Assembly: GCA_002245135.1 (NCBI GenBank)
Contig: NGBS01001245.1
Span: 1-27,482, forward strand
Origin: Proteromonas lacertae
Lineage: Eukaryota; Sar; Bigyra; Opalinata; Proteromonadidae
Length of the DNA: 27,482 nt
Direction: 5' to 3'
Each line of letters opens with the position of its first letter. Positions within the stretch are counted from its first letter, which is position 1. Of the stretch, positions 1-9,323 are shown piece by piece. The translations under genes and the position numbers were made by a program. The notes beneath the pieces are model-generated. The model did no database searches and was not told the origin of the DNA. It saw only the letters and a list, made by a program, of their open reading frames with translations.

Positions 1-440
1 TAGATACATTGATACAGGAGGAGTGAGGTGGTTGTTGTTGATCAGTTCTTGCTGGCATAGGTTTGGTGGAAAGGAGGAGGTATTTGATTACTCATATCAC
101 CAAGATCATAAGTGTCTGAATCTTCTTCAGTATCACTACTTGATGGATTATTATTATCTTCACTATCACTATTTGCAGGTGATGCATTATAAAATGCATT
201 GACATTTCTATCAATCAAATCTGCAGTAATTGATGGATGACAGGAGGATAATTAGCTGGTGCAACATATCTCAATTTCTATGATCTGCAACATTCATTCC
301 AACATAAGCTGGAACTGATCTTCTATGTTTATTTTGACGTTAAGTTGCGTATCTAAAGCTCTATTCATTCTAAAAGTTATAGGATTAGCAAATATATTTG
401 TATTGATTGACTTGTGGTACATGCGCTTCTGTTAATATTT
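1..440 (-). pseudogene. Decayed minus-strand coding remnant of the PLV
   Basis: On the minus strand this stretch keeps coding character: a run rich in Ser, Asp, Glu and Asn around 100-200, then a proline-rich stretch towards the left edge. The acidic Asn/Ser-rich composition resembles the neighbouring 372-residue PLV protein, so it is probably another gene of the same element or a tail of that gene cluster. It is not open as a whole and looks broken in a few places. I cannot name the product. Confidence 0.4.
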
Positions 441-452
441 TTTGTATAGTTG

Positions 453-1571
453 CTAAATAGTTATATCTATATCCTGTTCTATTATCACCATCTGGTAATC
501 CCATAAAATTCTTCTATCAGGATGATATGGTAAAGTATATTCATTATCATTTTGATAATTACCACTTAACTTATCTTTTAATATTGGTATGTAATATAAA
601 GCTAATATATACAAATCAGTTACACAGTTGTATATGATTAATGCAATTGAATAAGCTGTTTCTTCTTTTTGATTTGTTAAATACCAAAATTTAGTTCTCA
701 TTAAACGACCTATGTAGAACTTTATCTTATCTTTCAGAGAATCGCAAAAGCTAATTATATCATAATTTGCATTGTTATTATTTTCATTATTATCATTGTT
801 ATTATTTCCATTGTTGTTATTATTGTTATTATCATTACTTCCATTGTCTGCATTTACTAATACTCCTCTTACCATATTATCATGTCTATTTTGCATAACA
901 TTTTCCGCTCTTATTTCAGCTGCACTATTATAATGTTCATTATTCATTATGTTAAAATCATTTTCTGGTTCTGGATGTCTTTCATCAATTTCATAATGAG
1001 TTTTTTTAATTCTTCTATTTTCTAGTTGTGTAACACCTATTCTCTCTTTTGGATGTAAAACAACAAATGGATTTCTTTGTAATATAAAATCAGATGCCAT
1101 ACACAATTTATCAATACCATCTGCTATACGAGTTTTAAATATTCCACATTCTCTTGCATTAGCAGAATTTTCATTTCCTGCTAATTTTGGATTATAAGCT
1201 TCTAATGGTTTGCCATGTGCAAAAGGACCTGTTACAAATAAATTCTTACACCAATTAAACATTTTCATATGTTCATCATATAAATTATATATTCTATTAA
1301 ATTCATGATTTGGCCATCCTATAGGAATTAGTCTATATTGCATAATCAATGCTTTGTTAAATCTTTTCACTTCTTGATTCACATAGTTATTCAAATCATC
1401 TTCGCTTATATCTTGAAATGGTATGACTTGATTCCTTCTATGTCTTCTTCTATGTCTTATTCTGTTCATATCAATAGGTACATTATCTTCATCTTCTTCA
1501 TATTCATAATCATCATCTGTTGGTTCATCTTCTTCATCATTTGAATTGTTAACTTGTGGTTGTGGTTGCAT
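453..1571 (-). CDS. Acidic Asn-rich PLV protein of unknown function
   Basis: A 372-residue frame starts at an ATG (read on -) 85 bp from the divergent minor capsid gene. Residues 1-35 are strongly acidic (Asp/Glu-rich), followed by a basic Arg/His patch (RIRHRRRHRRN, about 37-47). The middle is charged with many aromatic residues, and residues about 245-270 form an Asn-rich low-complexity tract. No transmembrane segment, catalytic motif or zinc ligand set is obvious. The position divergent to the capsid genes, plus the acid-then-base N-terminus, would suit a nucleic-acid- or capsid-associated virion protein, but that is inference. I do not recognise the family. The frame is fully open. Confidence 0.6.
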   Translation of the reverse strand: MQPQPQVNNSNDEEDEPTDDDYEYEEDEDNVPIDMNRIRHRRRHRRNQVIPFQDISEDDLNNYVNQEVKRFNKALIMQYRLIPIGWPNHEFNRIYNLYDEHMKMFNWCKNLFVTGPFAHGKPLEAYNPKLAGNENSANARECGIFKTRIADGIDKLCMASDFILQRNPFVVLHPKERIGVTQLENRRIKKTHYEIDERHPEPENDFNIMNNEHYNSAAEIRAENVMQNRHDNMVRGVLVNADNGSNDNNNNNNNGNNNNDNNENNNNANYDIISFCDSLKDKIKFYIGRLMRTKFWYLTNQKEETAYSIALIIYNCVTDLYILALYYIPILKDKLSGNYQNDNEYTLPYHPDRRILWDYQMVIIEQDIDITI

Positions 1572-1656
1572 ATATATATATATATAACGATATATAAATT
1601 AAAGAATAATTCAAATAAAATTATATTTTAATATTTCTCAACAATTATAAATCATA
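1572..1656. promoter_or_regulatory. AT-rich divergent intergenic region
   Basis: Eighty-five bases separate the start codons of the acidic protein (-) and the minor capsid protein (+). They contain an alternating TA run just upstream of the minus-strand ATG and A/T-only tracts before the plus-strand ATG. Both genes must take their start signals from here, so it is a probable bidirectional promoter of the element. No specific factor site can be named. Confidence 0.45.
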
Positions 1657-2628
1657 ATGCAACCTAAAGATAGTAATAATGTTATAAATAATAGAAGATC
1701 ATTGTTCTTAACTACATCAGACTATGATTCAAAATTTTCAAATAGATGGACAAGATGTATTAATACTCCAACTATAACTGAAAAATATCAATATATGAGT
1801 TTAATTACTGCAGTTATTCCAAATAACTTCTATACAGTACAAGATGAAGTAAATGATCATATACTCTTTAATTTTACTTATTATAACTGCATTAATCCAG
1901 ATGAAACAAATCCAATAAAATGGGCATACCCTGAAAACCAAAATGGCCTTTATAATAAAACTATTGATATTAAAATACCTCAAAGAAAATATACAGGAAA
2001 AGAATTATTAGATTATTTTGCTAGAAATCTCTTAAGTTTTACTTTTTATGCATTTGATAATGGAGTGGAACCATTACCTGATGAAGATTTTGCAAATAGA
2101 TTTCCATTTCATAAAGTAGATGATCAAACAGATGTACTTCAATTTGAAAAAACTTCAGAAAATAGATTAAAGTTACAATTTAAATATATTACTCATTTCG
2201 GAAAATATTACTTTACAGATTTTAGTATGGAATTCCCTAACTTAGCATATAAGTTATTTGGTTTAGATGAAATAAATAAAAGTATATCAATTTATCATGC
2301 AAATCATTTAAGTGATGCATATTTCAGTAAAGATTTTAATTATTATTCTAATTTGTTACCAAATCAGCCTTCTTTACTATGGGTGTCATTCATACAAATT
2401 AGATGTGACTGGGTTAATAGTGGTGAGAATTCAATGGTTTTAGCAAATATACCTGTAACTGATATAAATGCAGATTATACTACATTCACTAATCCACAAA
2501 TTGAATGGACAACTAAAAAGATGCAATATCACGAATATCAACGAATGAATATATCAGTCTCTCAACAAGATGGTTATGCAATTGATTTAAATAACTTACC
2601 TATTTATTTTGAGATTATTTTGTATTAA
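1657..2628 (+). CDS. PLV minor capsid (penton-like) protein
   Basis: A 323-residue frame lies directly upstream of the major capsid gene, which is the usual place for the PLV and virophage penton protein. The N-terminus matches the pattern typical of these proteins: a short polar leader, then RRSLFLTTSDYDSKFSN (about 13-29), then a Y-x-x-x-S-L-I-T-A-V-I-P-N stretch near residues 45-57. In capsid-bearing relatives this type of protein forms the pentameric vertices with a single jelly-roll fold. No signal peptide or membrane segment is seen. It starts at the first ATG after the divergent AT-rich region and ends 54 bp before the capsid ATG. The assignment rests on size, N-terminal pattern and context. 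Confidence 0.7.
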   Translation: MQPKDSNNVINNRRSLFLTTSDYDSKFSNRWTRCINTPTITEKYQYMSLITAVIPNNFYTVQDEVNDHILFNFTYYNCINPDETNPIKWAYPENQNGLYNKTIDIKIPQRKYTGKELLDYFARNLLSFTFYAFDNGVEPLPDEDFANRFPFHKVDDQTDVLQFEKTSENRLKLQFKYITHFGKYYFTDFSMEFPNLAYKLFGLDEINKSISIYHANHLSDAYFSKDFNYYSNLLPNQPSLLWVSFIQIRCDWVNSGENSMVLANIPVTDINADYTTFTNPQIEWTTKKMQYHEYQRMNISVSQQDGYAIDLNNLPIYFEIILY

Positions 2629-2652
2629 TAAATTTCTTGCTATTTTTAAGCA

Positions 2653-2663
2653 TTTTTTGATTT
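2653..2663 (+). promoter_or_regulatory. T-rich motif upstream of the capsid gene
   Basis: TTTTTTGATTT lies 20 bp before the major capsid ATG. The identical 11-mer occurs again 27 bp before the ATPase ATG (4135-4145). Repetition at the same place before two virion genes suggests a shared promoter element, but T-runs are common in this AT-rich DNA, so the evidence is weak. Confidence 0.3.
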
Positions 2664-2682
2664 TTAAAAAATAACATAAAAT

Positions 2683-4101
2683 ATGTCAATCACTGCTGTA
2701 CCTAATTCACAAAAACATGAAAGCATTGTGCCAGCTTATATACCTGTCTACAATCATATTTTAGTTACACCTAACCAAAGCAGAAATGAGACTGTTTTAT
2801 CTTTAAATTCAAACAGTGATGCTATTACATTTGAAATATCTGGTGATAATTGTGTTAATCTATCTAAAAGTTACTTTGAATTTGAATTAGATTATACTAC
2901 AGGTCAAAAAAGAGATCATGCAGATGCAGGTAAAGGACAATGGAAATTACCTATTACACCTGTAACTGATTCTACTACTGGTAAAATGTTAGATCATATA
3001 AATTTAAGGAATTCAATGAATTTTGGAACTATCAAAGTATACAATAAAACTGGAACACTTCTATGTGATTTAGATAGTAGTTATAATGAATATCGAGATT
3101 TAGCTCATCAAATTGCTAACCAGTATCCTTATGATATAAAAGATTATCATTATTATGAATATTTATTTGATGGCTTACGCATTAGAAATAATAAAATAGC
3201 TGAAACAACTATATGTAATTCTAATTCTACTTTAAATGCAAATGGAGGTGTTTGGAATTATTGGGAAGAAATGGGAACAACAGAAGATATATTACATGGA
3301 AAACTATACTGTAGATTTCATTTTGCAGATTTCTATAATACCATATTAGCTTTGAAGAATGATATTTATTTTGGTGAAGTCATTTATATTCAATTCACAT
3401 TTGCTCCTATAATGAATTGGATTCATCATAGCAATGGTTCTGTTTGGATTAATTCATGGCAACAGCATGTAGGAATGAAAATTATTAATCCTAGACTTTA
3501 CATTTGTTACAATAAAGATCCAACATGTAATGCTAATACCATTAATTATTCAACTCATCATCCTATTGACTTTACTGACTTTAATATAGTTCAAATCACT
3601 AAAGATCCAATTCCAGGTAGTAATACTTTTAACTATAACTTCAGTATTAATAGTAGCATAGGAAGTTATGTTAAATATATATTATACAGAGCATATTATA
3701 ATGATGCATATAATAGAGATACTATTCCTTTTGATCAAGATCAAGATAGAATAAGATGGCAAATTAATGATTTCGTTTATACACCTGATTATTTATATCC
3801 TGCAAAATATCAGACATGGGAATATATGAGAAATATTATTCAAAATACAATATTTGATAAATGTAATACATTATCATTTCCCAATTCATTTTTTGATGTT
3901 CTAAATTTCAGTACTGATCGATTAACTGAATTAAAATTAAGAGCTGGTAAAGACTTAGCAAGTGATTTAAAAATTACTTTGGATTGCTCAAATCAACGAT
4001 TTGATGCTAATCATAATCCATATACAATTCATCATAAGTTCTACATAATTACTGGTAAACAATTGATTATTGGACCAAGAGGTGTTGAAAAGGTAGTATA
4101 A
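2683..4101 (+). CDS. PLV major capsid protein (double jelly-roll type)
   Basis: A 472-residue frame. The N-terminal third shows the signature of PLV-type capsid proteins: VPAYIPVYNHILVTPNQSR (about 17-35), then a polar stretch ending in N-L-S-K-S-Y-F-E-F-E-L (about 58-68), the first strand-rich part of the jelly roll. The rest is rich in aromatic residues, Asn and short beta-like stretches, with no membrane segment, as expected for a trimeric capsomer protein. The length is within the usual range for PLV and virophage capsids. It lies between the penton-like gene and the ATPase, the classical morphogenesis order. The start is the first ATG after a T-rich tract. The frame is open throughout. 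Confidence 0.75.
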   Translation: MSITAVPNSQKHESIVPAYIPVYNHILVTPNQSRNETVLSLNSNSDAITFEISGDNCVNLSKSYFEFELDYTTGQKRDHADAGKGQWKLPITPVTDSTTGKMLDHINLRNSMNFGTIKVYNKTGTLLCDLDSSYNEYRDLAHQIANQYPYDIKDYHYYEYLFDGLRIRNNKIAETTICNSNSTLNANGGVWNYWEEMGTTEDILHGKLYCRFHFADFYNTILALKNDIYFGEVIYIQFTFAPIMNWIHHSNGSVWINSWQQHVGMKIINPRLYICYNKDPTCNANTINYSTHHPIDFTDFNIVQITKDPIPGSNTFNYNFSINSSIGSYVKYILYRAYYNDAYNRDTIPFDQDQDRIRWQINDFVYTPDYLYPAKYQTWEYMRNIIQNTIFDKCNTLSFPNSFFDVLNFSTDRLTELKLRAGKDLASDLKITLDCSNQRFDANHNPYTIHHKFYIITGKQLIIGPRGVEKVV

Positions 4102-4134
4102 GTAATAATACTTTATTATTGACTTCTATTTTTA

Positions 4135-4145
4135 TTTTTTGATTT
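4135..4145 (+). promoter_or_regulatory. T-rich motif upstream of the ATPase gene
   Basis: This is the second copy of the 11-mer TTTTTTGATTT, 27 bp before the ATPase ATG at 4172. With the copy at 2653-2663 it is a candidate late-type promoter element of the virus-like element. Support is only the repeat and its position. Confidence 0.3.
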
Positions 4146-4171
4146 CTCACTACATAATATATACACACACT

Positions 4172-4933
4172 ATGTTTAAATTTGAAAAAATAAATAATAT
4201 ACAAATTGAACCTGTTGATGGTGGTGAGTCATTTGATCCTAAGAAAATTCTGGGATATGATTACTTTAATGAGCCTTTCTGCAATATATTTATTGTAGCT
4301 CGTAAGAACAGTGGGAAAACTACTTTGATATACAATATATTAAGACATATTATAGATCCAAAATATAAGAAAAAACAACATGTACATTTTTTCGTAGGTA
4401 CAATTAAACAAGATAGGATATATGATTCAATTAAAGAGTTATTAGATTATAATGAAATTAGTTATGATGAAAACGATTCATTATTTGAACCTTATTCAGG
4501 AGATAATTTAGTAGAGAAGTTAATGAAATCAATTGATGATACAAACAAAGATAATTTTGAGTATGCAGAACATATTATAATATTTGATGATCTTAGTTTA
4601 GAGTTGAAAACAGCTAATATCATACCAGTATTAATGAAAGAAAATAGACATTTAAAATCAAAAATTATAATTAGTAGTCAATATATTACTGATATAGTAC
4701 CTTCAGCAAGATCACAAGTAGATTATTGTTTAACATTTTATGGATTGAGTAATAGAAATTTGTTTGACTTATACAACTCATTGAATATATGGATACCTGA
4801 ATATGAAACATTTAAAGAGTTATATTTAGCTGTTACTAAGCCACAATATAACTTCTTATATATTGATAATGTTAAAAAAGTGTTTAGAGCTAACTTTAAT
4901 ATTTTGATTGAAGATCATTCTGAAGTTTCTTGA
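4172..4933 (+). CDS. PLV genome-packaging ATPase (FtsK/HerA-A32 type)
   Basis: This 253-residue P-loop ATPase would drive DNA into the capsid. The Walker A motif ARKNSGKT is at about residues 43-50, and Walker B (hydrophobic IIIF followed by DD) is at about 136-140. A Gln sensor follows in KIIISSQ (about 164-170), and an Arg in PSAR (about 177-180) sits where a finger Arg is expected. The length suits the compact packaging ATPases of PLVs, virophages and Polintons. I chose the ATG at 4172 because the open frame before it has no other ATG. The stop codon shares its last base with the ATG of the next gene, so the two are probably expressed together. Confidence 0.85.
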   Translation: MFKFEKINNIQIEPVDGGESFDPKKILGYDYFNEPFCNIFIVARKNSGKTTLIYNILRHIIDPKYKKKQHVHFFVGTIKQDRIYDSIKELLDYNEISYDENDSLFEPYSGDNLVEKLMKSIDDTNKDNFEYAEHIIIFDDLSLELKTANIIPVLMKENRHLKSKIIISSQYITDIVPSARSQVDYCLTFYGLSNRNLFDLYNSLNIWIPEYETFKELYLAVTKPQYNFLYIDNVKKVFRANFNILIEDHSEVS

Positions 4934-5763
4934 TGTTTTTATTAATTTTGTTATTTTATTGTTTATTAATTCAAAAAATGTTTATTGGGGAACGAAATAC
5001 TTCAGATATAAATATTGATACAGATAAGCTTGCTAAAGATATAGCTGACAAAATAAATATACAACCTACTGATCCTGATACTATTGTTAAACCTATTAAT
5101 AATCATACTGATACTCAAATAAATAATATTATTACACCTGTTAATGATATCAAAACTACTACAAATACTATATATGGTAAATGTCAAGAAATATATAATG
5201 TTGTAAATAATAGCTCTGGAGGTAGTACTACAATAGTTAATAATTCTGTATCACCTAAATTATTGCATACTGAATATACATATTGGTCAGTTAATTTCTA
5301 TATATTTCAAGATGGTTCCATCAATCAATATGAATCTACTGTAAAAGTACCTATAAAAATTCAAATGTTTGAACATTTTATGAGAATCAAGATATACAAT
5401 GGCCTTGTTTTAAAAAATCATGATGATGGTTATGGATTTATATTATATCTAGATGACAATCATGTTATTAAAGCTGAACCAGGTAAAGAAGATTTATTGC
5501 AACAATATTATAACAAATTATTAGAAACATACTTTGTAGATGGTAGTAATGGAATATACTTCCCTATACAAGGTGTAATAAATGAAACTTCACAACCTGC
5601 AATTAATGATTATGGATGTTTTTGGCCTATATTAAGAAATAATAATAATAAATGTAATCTTTATATAGAACGAAAAGGTCTTGATGCATATTCATATCAA
5701 GCATTCCCACCTCAAGTTATTATAACAGAGTGGATGGATACAGGTGTTACAGAACCATTTTAA
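4933..5763 (+). CDS. Membrane-anchored PLV protein, probable virion component
   Basis: A 276-residue frame begins with a strongly hydrophobic stretch (FLLILLFYCLLI, about 2-13), a signal anchor or transmembrane helix. A hydrophilic heptad-like region (about 30-90, many Ile/Asn/Thr/Asp) follows, with a short Ser/Gly/Thr linker. The C-terminal domain (about 105-276) is rich in aromatic and beta-prone residues. An N-terminal anchor, stalk and globular head resemble a spike or membrane-associated virion protein, but the family is not recognised. Its ATG overlaps the ATPase stop by one base, which ties it to the morphogenesis operon-like cluster. The frame is open. Confidence 0.6.
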   Translation: MFLLILLFYCLLIQKMFIGERNTSDINIDTDKLAKDIADKINIQPTDPDTIVKPINNHTDTQINNIITPVNDIKTTTNTIYGKCQEIYNVVNNSSGGSTTIVNNSVSPKLLHTEYTYWSVNFYIFQDGSINQYESTVKVPIKIQMFEHFMRIKIYNGLVLKNHDDGYGFILYLDDNHVIKAEPGKEDLLQQYYNKLLETYFVDGSNGIYFPIQGVINETSQPAINDYGCFWPILRNNNNKCNLYIERKGLDAYSYQAFPPQVIITEWMDTGVTEPF

Positions 5764-5898
5764 TCTTTATTATGATTATTTTATTATGTTTATTATAAAA
5801 TTTATTATATTTTTATTATATTATATGATTTTTATTAAATTACGCATATTTTTAAACCCTGTCCCAAATCATTTTAAGATAAAGATTCGTTTTAAAAT

Positions 5899-6378
5899 TT
5901 AGAGTATGTTTATCGTAGTTTGATCATTGTTTCCTTTAACTTCTTCTTGTGCTTCTTCTTCCTCATCATCATCACTATCATCAAATATATAATTCTTCTT
6001 TACATAATGTTTCAACATAGGATTCTTCTTCAAATGAACACTTCCCATTCCTTCAGGTAGTGTTAACCATTCAATATACTTATCAAACACTGCAAAATAA
6101 TGTCTATTTAATCCTCTTGGTTTTACTGATGGTTTAATATCGAAAAGCATCATGTAATATCTCTTATCACTGTACTTTGTCCACATCTTTTGATGGCAAA
6201 TAGCACAGAATTCATTATAAGACTTTATCTCTTCCTTAGGTAATGGGCTATCTAAAACTGCACTTATGTTATGGTTAAAATATAAGTAAAACTTACATGT
6301 TCCACATATACACTTATCTAAATAATCTTCATTATTTCTAAATGAACAAAAGAAAGCAAAGTTTACTGAAGCACACAT
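5899..6378 (-). CDS. Small Cys4 zinc-binding-like PLV protein
   Basis: A 159-residue frame is convergent with the membrane-anchored gene across a 135-bp AT-rich gap. Two cysteine pairs, C-I-C-G-T-C (about 23-28) and C-A-I-C (about 58-61), could bind zinc. Basic and aromatic residues follow, then an acidic tail (DDSDDDEEEEAQEE, about 133-146). The architecture suggests a small nucleic-acid- or protein-binding accessory factor. No named family is recognised. It starts at an ATG, and after it the DNA turns non-coding. It probably belongs to the PLV because of its position and composition, but it could be a separate insertion. Confidence 0.5.
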   Translation of the reverse strand: MCASVNFAFFCSFRNNEDYLDKCICGTCKFYLYFNHNISAVLDSPLPKEEIKSYNEFCAICHQKMWTKYSDKRYYMMLFDIKPSVKPRGLNRHYFAVFDKYIEWLTLPEGMGSVHLKKNPMLKHYVKKNYIFDDSDDDEEEEAQEEVKGNNDQTTINIL

Positions 6379-6735
6379 ATTTTATATTTTTTTGATAAAA
6401 AACGGTTTTTTCAAAAATGCCAGGAAAATCAAAACTGTTTCTTTTTTCTGTTTATAACAACAGTTTCTCGTCAGAATTTCGATTTATTAAAAAATATAGA
6501 ATACTGTAGATAATTCTTTAAATATATATTTTTGATACTATTTAAATTCTTTTGAATGTTTTTAACTACACTATATAAATCCATGAATAAATTGATAAAT
6601 GAAAAAAAATAACCAAAAAAAAAGTAAGAACGCATTCTGTAGCTTGGCCACCACACTATTTAATCACTAAGTCCTAGTCAGGCTACACAGGACACGCTAC
6701 TTACTTACATAGAAATACATTTCTTATTCTATAAA

Positions 6736-6769
6736 GTAGCTACCCTGCCGGGGTAGAACAGGTAGCTAC
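6736..6769. repeat. GTAGCTACC hairpin
   Basis: GTAGCTACC (6736-6744) and GGTAGCTAC (6761-6769) form a perfect 9-bp stem with a 16-nt GC-rich loop. Each arm contains the self-complementary GTAGCTAC. A competing small stem TACCC/GGGTA (6741-6745 with 6751-6755) sits inside. The GC content stands out in AT-rich DNA. It may be an element terminus or a structured RNA; function unknown. Confidence 0.5.
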
Positions 6770-6900
6770 CTTTCTATTTCTACACATTATTTCTACTATC
6801 CTACGCTAAAAACTATTGAGGATATAAAAATAGAATTTGACCCATAAATTTATTCACACACTAAAATATATACACAATTTAAAATTCACCGCTTGCTCCA

Positions 6901-7017
6901 GTATAACCCGTACCAAAAACTAATTCACACTCAAATCGCTTATTCTTACCTGTAGAAGGCACCTAAGAATAGTCTGGTACGGTTTACCCACATACAGTGA
7001 TATTCTTACGGTTATAC
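6901..7017. repeat. Three-stem, cloverleaf-like inverted repeat
   Basis: Three nested perfect stems fold this 117-nt stretch. GTATAACC (6901-6908) pairs with GGTTATAC (7010-7017). CCGTACCA (6908-6915) pairs with TGGTACGG (6975-6982). TATTCTTA (6941-6948) pairs with TAAGAATA (6964-6971). A second TATTCTTA at 7001-7008 could pair alternatively. It is not a tRNA: length, stem order and T-loop consensus are all absent. It could be a structured RNA, a transposon end or an origin-like element. Nothing in the sequence identifies transcription. Confidence 0.45.
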
Positions 7018-7792
7018 ATATATATTGTATATATAATTGAGTATAATATATAGAATGAAATGAGTACAAAATCGAAGATTAGAAAGAATTATGTTAGTTT
7101 GTTCTAAATCGAAATAAATTGATAGTTAATATTACGTTGTTATTGAGTATTTCGTAATCTCTTCTAATCTTAACGATCTAGATAATTTCTTGTATTACTT
7201 GTATTTTTATAGTTTAAATTAACAAATTAAAACTTATACATGTCAAATGATTATTAAAATTGAATATTCTCTTCGCATACAAAGAGCGAGTTCAAAATTT
7301 AAATAAATTCAAATTTGATCAAGCCAAAGCTTGTGTCAATATTTCTTTTTTTGAATTTTCTCTTGAACTATCAAAATAATTAGATTTAAAACTGGAGGTC
7401 CAGTGTATACATATTATGTACAATAGATTTATGTACAAAATTCTAATGATGTTTCTAATGACTAACATTGATGTTGTCCAAATTCAACACGCATTTCAGA
7501 ATAGTTTAATTTAATTACAAAAGTCAATGAAATTTTAATATTAGCGCTGTAAAGTGGCTGGAAGTACCGAGTTCAAATTTTGAACTCGAGTCCAATTCGC
7601 AACTTTCCAAATTCTTAAATCCTGAATAACTGATAATTTTCATTTTGAGTGTATATATATAAAATAATATTATATTCATAATCTACATGAATTTTGTAGT
7701 CTATCTAGATAGGTTTCATGTCATATTAAGACATTTTTTCGTTGCCTAAAAAAGTTGTTTATATGGGTCGAAACCTATATATTCTAAAATAA
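7018..7792. other. Non-coding AT-rich region
   Basis: No credible gene is seen on either strand. One notable site is a palindrome at 7568-7588, with 10-bp arms CGAGTTCAAA and TTTGAACTCG around a single base. A short GGTCGAAACCTATAT string at 7764-7778 recalls the ACCTATAGG-type repeats near the right end of the window. Confidence 0.5.
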
Positions 7793-7880
7793 CTAACTCC
7801 GAACATCATGAATATCATATTAGTTTTGATTGAATCATTCTGCAATATAGATTTCCGCCATACGGGGAACAACATCTAAT
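7793..7880. repeat. Orphan end of a fold-back transposon
   Basis: About 88 bp are nearly identical to the right end of the complete fold-back element at 11966-12568, ending in the same CCGCCATACGGGGAACAAC terminus. The matching opposite arm is not found to the left, so this is a truncated or rearranged copy. It was probably cut off by recombination or by later insertion. Confidence 0.65.
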
Positions 7881-8135
7881 TCTATTTGAATGTGTAATGT
7901 TATTTAATTTGTAATAAGAGCAGCAGTTGTTATATATCAAAATTGAGAGTATTACTTATAATATATCGAAAATAATTATGATTATTGAATTAAAAGAAGT
8001 TGAATATGTTAATGTTGAGATGATTGATATAGTAACAAAAATATAGACTACAAATACTATATTTAGATATCTTTATTATCCATTCATTTTTGTAATATTG
8101 ATGAGACATGTAATACACAATTGGAACAAGCCAAC

Positions 8136-9323
8136 TGGATCTTGTGTTTTGGGTGCCCACTCAAAATTTGGACACCCTATTTCTAGAGGTGTTTCATCCT
8201 CAATACTCATATTTATCTTACTATTATCATAAAACTAAGCGTTTCTGAACTTATCTTTGTATTTCGTTAACTTTCAATTCACACATTATGACATTATTTT
8301 TAAAATTTGGGCACCTCATGGTCCAGACTATAGAGCATAATAACTGCATCTTGGATCTCCAATTTTTATTTATATATTATGCTTATTGAATGAGAGTGCT
8401 CAAAAAATAACAAGAATCGACACAAACATAAGTTTGATCATTTTTTCAATTTTTATATTTTGAGCACCTGCCTCCTATAGGAAGTAAGGGCTCAATATAA
8501 TAATATATTATGTGTATATGATGATTATTAAACTTATTTATTTAATTATATTAGTCTAATTTTCGTAATCTAGCTATTTACTTAATTATTTATAATTGAT
8601 TTATATGCATAATAAAATAATACACATGTGTAACACATAATATTTATATATACCTATTTATACTTTTATCAAACATATTTGTAAATATTTCTAATTATAA
8701 ACATACAAAACACTAATAGATGTATATTTATTTGTTACTCAATGATAATTTAACCTTTGTCTTAAAAATCAAATCAGAAATCCATAATAACATCAATGTG
8801 TCTTTTTTTCTCAGTTTGCATAGCTTCTACTATAGCTAAATTTGCACCTTCTTCTACTACTTTACCTTCTTTACTAATACATCTATAAAACTACCAGTCA
8901 TTGAGACAAGCTAAAAATTTGGAATGATTTACTTCAGGTTTTGGAATCATGCTTTGATAATTTGCTTTCTAAAGCATTTCTTACATCTATAGTGAAGTTA
9001 CCTCCATAACCTTCTACTAATCTTTTCATATATTGTACAGCTACTTCTTTAACTTTGTATAACTTTTACTTTATTAAATCACCTATTTTAGAAACCTTTG
9101 TATGTTTAAAACAGAGTTAACTTCTACATCACCACATAATCTCAATACTATTTTTATTTCTTTTCTATTCAATAAACAAGTCTCAATTATCACTTTAACA
9201 AGTACATTGGTCTTATGACATTCCACTACAATAGGAATAATTTCTTTATTTTAATATTTTTAGTCATTTTCTTTTAATGCTACAACAATAGCCTTATCTG
9301 AGCTATCAGCGTTATCTTTTATA
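8136..9323 (+). repeat. Left terminal inverted repeat of the MULE-like element
   Basis: This is the left arm of the 3.7-kb element, complementary base for base to 10648-11835. It includes a coding-like stretch (about 8770-9320 on -) whose mirror copy in the right arm (+) shows short open runs interrupted by stops. The arm has therefore captured or decayed from a former gene. Confidence 0.75.

Larger units (their letters stand above)
1..6378. mobile_element. Endogenous Polinton-like virus (PLV), partial at window edge
   Basis: This block holds the morphogenesis genes of a Polinton-like virus. In order they are an acidic protein (-), a minor capsid protein (+), a double-jelly-roll-type major capsid protein (+), a packaging ATPase (+), a membrane-anchored protein (+) and a Cys4 protein (-). 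The order minor capsid, major capsid, ATPase and the protein sizes fit PLV and virophage-like elements. I see no DNA polymerase, integrase or terminal repeat, so the element continues to the left of base 1 and its right end is not located (somewhere after 6378). The six main frames look open and share the AT-rich composition of the surroundings, which suggests a fairly recent insertion. The leftmost few hundred bases are visibly decayed, so the element as seen is at least partly broken. Confidence 0.8.

Noticed and set aside
1338-1544. 68-residue hydrophobic frame on +
   Set aside because: It lies opposite the acidic N-terminus of the 372-residue gene; the Phe/Ile-rich composition is the expected complement of Asp/Glu codons.
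6471-6656. 61-residue minus-strand frame
   Set aside because: Phe/Lys/Asn-only composition typical of random AT-rich DNA, no motif, no neighbour support.
6890-7020. Possible tRNA because of the cloverleaf-like folding
   Set aside because: Too long, and it lacks the T-loop GTTCGA-type consensus and the tRNA stem order.
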